Of a stretch of DNA of 64,000 nt, positions 63,214-64,000 are shown piece after piece. This DNA comes from CF-13 sp036782775 (GTDB taxonomy: Bacteria; Chloroflexota; Dormibacteria; CF-121). A program made the position numbers and the translations under genes. The DNA is taken from assembly GCA_036782775.1 (NCBI GenBank), contig DAIPYJ010000010.1, positions 4,704 through 68,703 on the forward strand, read 5' to 3'. The notes under the pieces were generated by a model. It saw only the letters and a program-made list of their open reading frames with translations. It made no database searches and was not told the origin of the DNA. Position 1 is the first letter of the stretch. Every line of letters begins with the position of its first letter.

Positions 63214-64000
63214 CTACGCAGCCGGTTCGGTCGCGAGCTGCTCGTGAGCCTGCTGGCCGCGGGTGACGTGCCGCCGCGCGACAACCGCCGCCACCAGCCA
63301 GGCGAGCCCGATCGCGATCAAGACGTCCCCCGCGCTGGCAATGCCTGGAAGCGGCGCGGGCAGGTGGATCCGATCGTCCAGGAAGGCCAGCGCGGTCCGC
63401 GGGCCGGCGACGACGTAGGTATTGGCGGCGCCCAGCCCGGACATCAATCCGGAGCCCTCGACCGGCATGAAGCCGCCGTTCACCGCCCGGACCACCTCAT
63501 TGCAAAAGGCGCCAATCGCGCAGCAGAGGATGGGAAGAGCGCGCTGCGATACGGCCCAGGCTCCGGCGGCGGTCGCAAGGCCGAGCGGAAGCAACCATGA
63601 CCACGGGAGCGGCGCGATCAAGCCGATGACAAGGAGGGCGCCGCCGGCGAGCGCCGGCCGGTCGGGAATCCGTCCACCGGCTTTGAAGAGCCATGCCGGA
63701 CGACCCCGCGTCACCGCGGCTAGGGCAATGCCGACGTCGACAACCAGCGTGCCGTCGGCAAGCTTGAGCGCCGCCGGCTGTAGGGCTGCGGTCCGCCAGG
63801 CAAGCGCGAGAACGATTCCGGCGGCCATGGCTGGAATGGCGAATCGGTTCTGGCTGCGGAAGCTGATGCGGACGGGCATATCAGTCAGCCGGCTCTGCAG
63901 CCAGGTCCCGAACAGTGGACCCGCGGCGTAATAGACGGCGACCAACACCGCGGTTGCCGCGATGAAATGCACGGTGTCCTCGAAGCCGACCAAGCGGAGG
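63214..64000 (-). CDS. DUF5317-like membrane protein (may be cut at right edge)
   Basis: About 260 residues from TTG 63993, with the frame open to the window edge, so the true start may lie outside. About six membrane spans. The stretch FCNEVVRAVNGGFMPVEGSGLM fits DUF5317 proteins, which sit in many Actinobacteria and Chloroflexota. Function unknown. The C-terminus is polar and His/Gln-rich (HVTRGQQAHEQL). Confidence 0.6.
   Translation of the reverse strand, partial: LRLVGFEDTVHFIAATAVLVAVYYAAGPLFGTWLQSRLTDMPVRISFRSQNRFAIPAMAAGIVLALAWRTAALQPAALKLADGTLVVDVGIALAAVTRGRPAWLFKAGGRIPDRPALAGGALLVIGLIAPLPWSWLLPLGLATAAGAWAVSQRALPILCCAIGAFCNEVVRAVNGGFMPVEGSGLMSGLGAANTYVVAGPRTALAFLDDRIHLPAPLPGIASAGDVLIAIGLAWLVAAVVARRHVTRGQQAHEQLATEPAA

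Overview
The window is GC-rich chromosomal DNA packed with short operons on both strands, with no rRNA, transposase, phage gene or CRISPR array. The gene content suggests a soil-type bacterium of the Terrabacteria, such as Dormibacterota or Chloroflexota; this is an inference from gene content only. It rests on MEP-pathway ispD/ispF, an F420-type LLM enzyme, ClpC, radA next to a membrane PIN/TRAM gene, mfd, mazG and a DivIC-like gene, and the absence of outer-membrane genes. Start codons include many GTG and TTG. Several genes have a -10 box a few bases before the start codon, which suggests leaderless mRNAs. Ten or more copies of a C-run/G-run palindrome are scattered between genes.

Layout. 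1-3.8 kb: an HMA2/DUF5132 cluster facing a frameshifted P1B-like ATPase without the usual metal-binding cysteines. 3.8-9.5 kb: small hypothetical genes, a hotdog thioesterase, a DUF4395-thioredoxin pair, a nucleotidyltransferase-BON-phosphoesterase operon and a FAD oxidoreductase. 9.5-13.2 kb: a benzoate-CoA-ligase-like gene, an RS-rich KGG stress protein, a pair of DUF3147-like membrane proteins, and tRNA-Thr and tRNA-Tyr. 13.2-18.3 kb: a ParB-like gene and an envelope group (deacetylase, PAP2-diacylglycerol kinase fusion, PAP2 phosphatase, CHAP hydrolase). 18.3-28 kb: NYN RNase, membrane LuxR regulator and divergent amino acid permease, then rlmB-cysS-ispF, an amidase, ispD, an ispD-like remnant and the PIN/TRAM gene.

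28-40.4 kb: radA, a secreted alkaline-phosphatase-superfamily enzyme, an LLM oxidoreductase, small basic and glycine-rich proteins, an orphan fdhD and peptide-binding lipoprotein, a SpoIID-like protein and two SnoaL-like proteins. 40.4-54 kb: clpC, ribosomal-S1-like gene, a patatin, the pantothenate operon (DUF2520-panB-panC plus a NadC-like protein that has lost its catalytic residues), a VOC protein, ftsH, tilS and a CAT-anticodon tRNA. 54-64 kb: methyltransferase, initiator tRNA, S1-domain protein, divIC, mazG, ridA, phosphoribosyltransferase, mfd, a D,D-carboxypeptidase, a glycosidase-like protein and a DUF5317-like membrane protein running to the window edge.

Together the core genes cover isoprenoid precursor and pantothenate synthesis, translation, proteolysis, DNA repair and wall turnover. 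The most unusual items are the cysteine-free HMA2/ATPase cluster, the NadC-like paralogue, the RS-rich KGG protein, the ispD remnant carrying a palindromic repeat, and the start-codon architecture. No gene-free stretch exceeds 300 bases.
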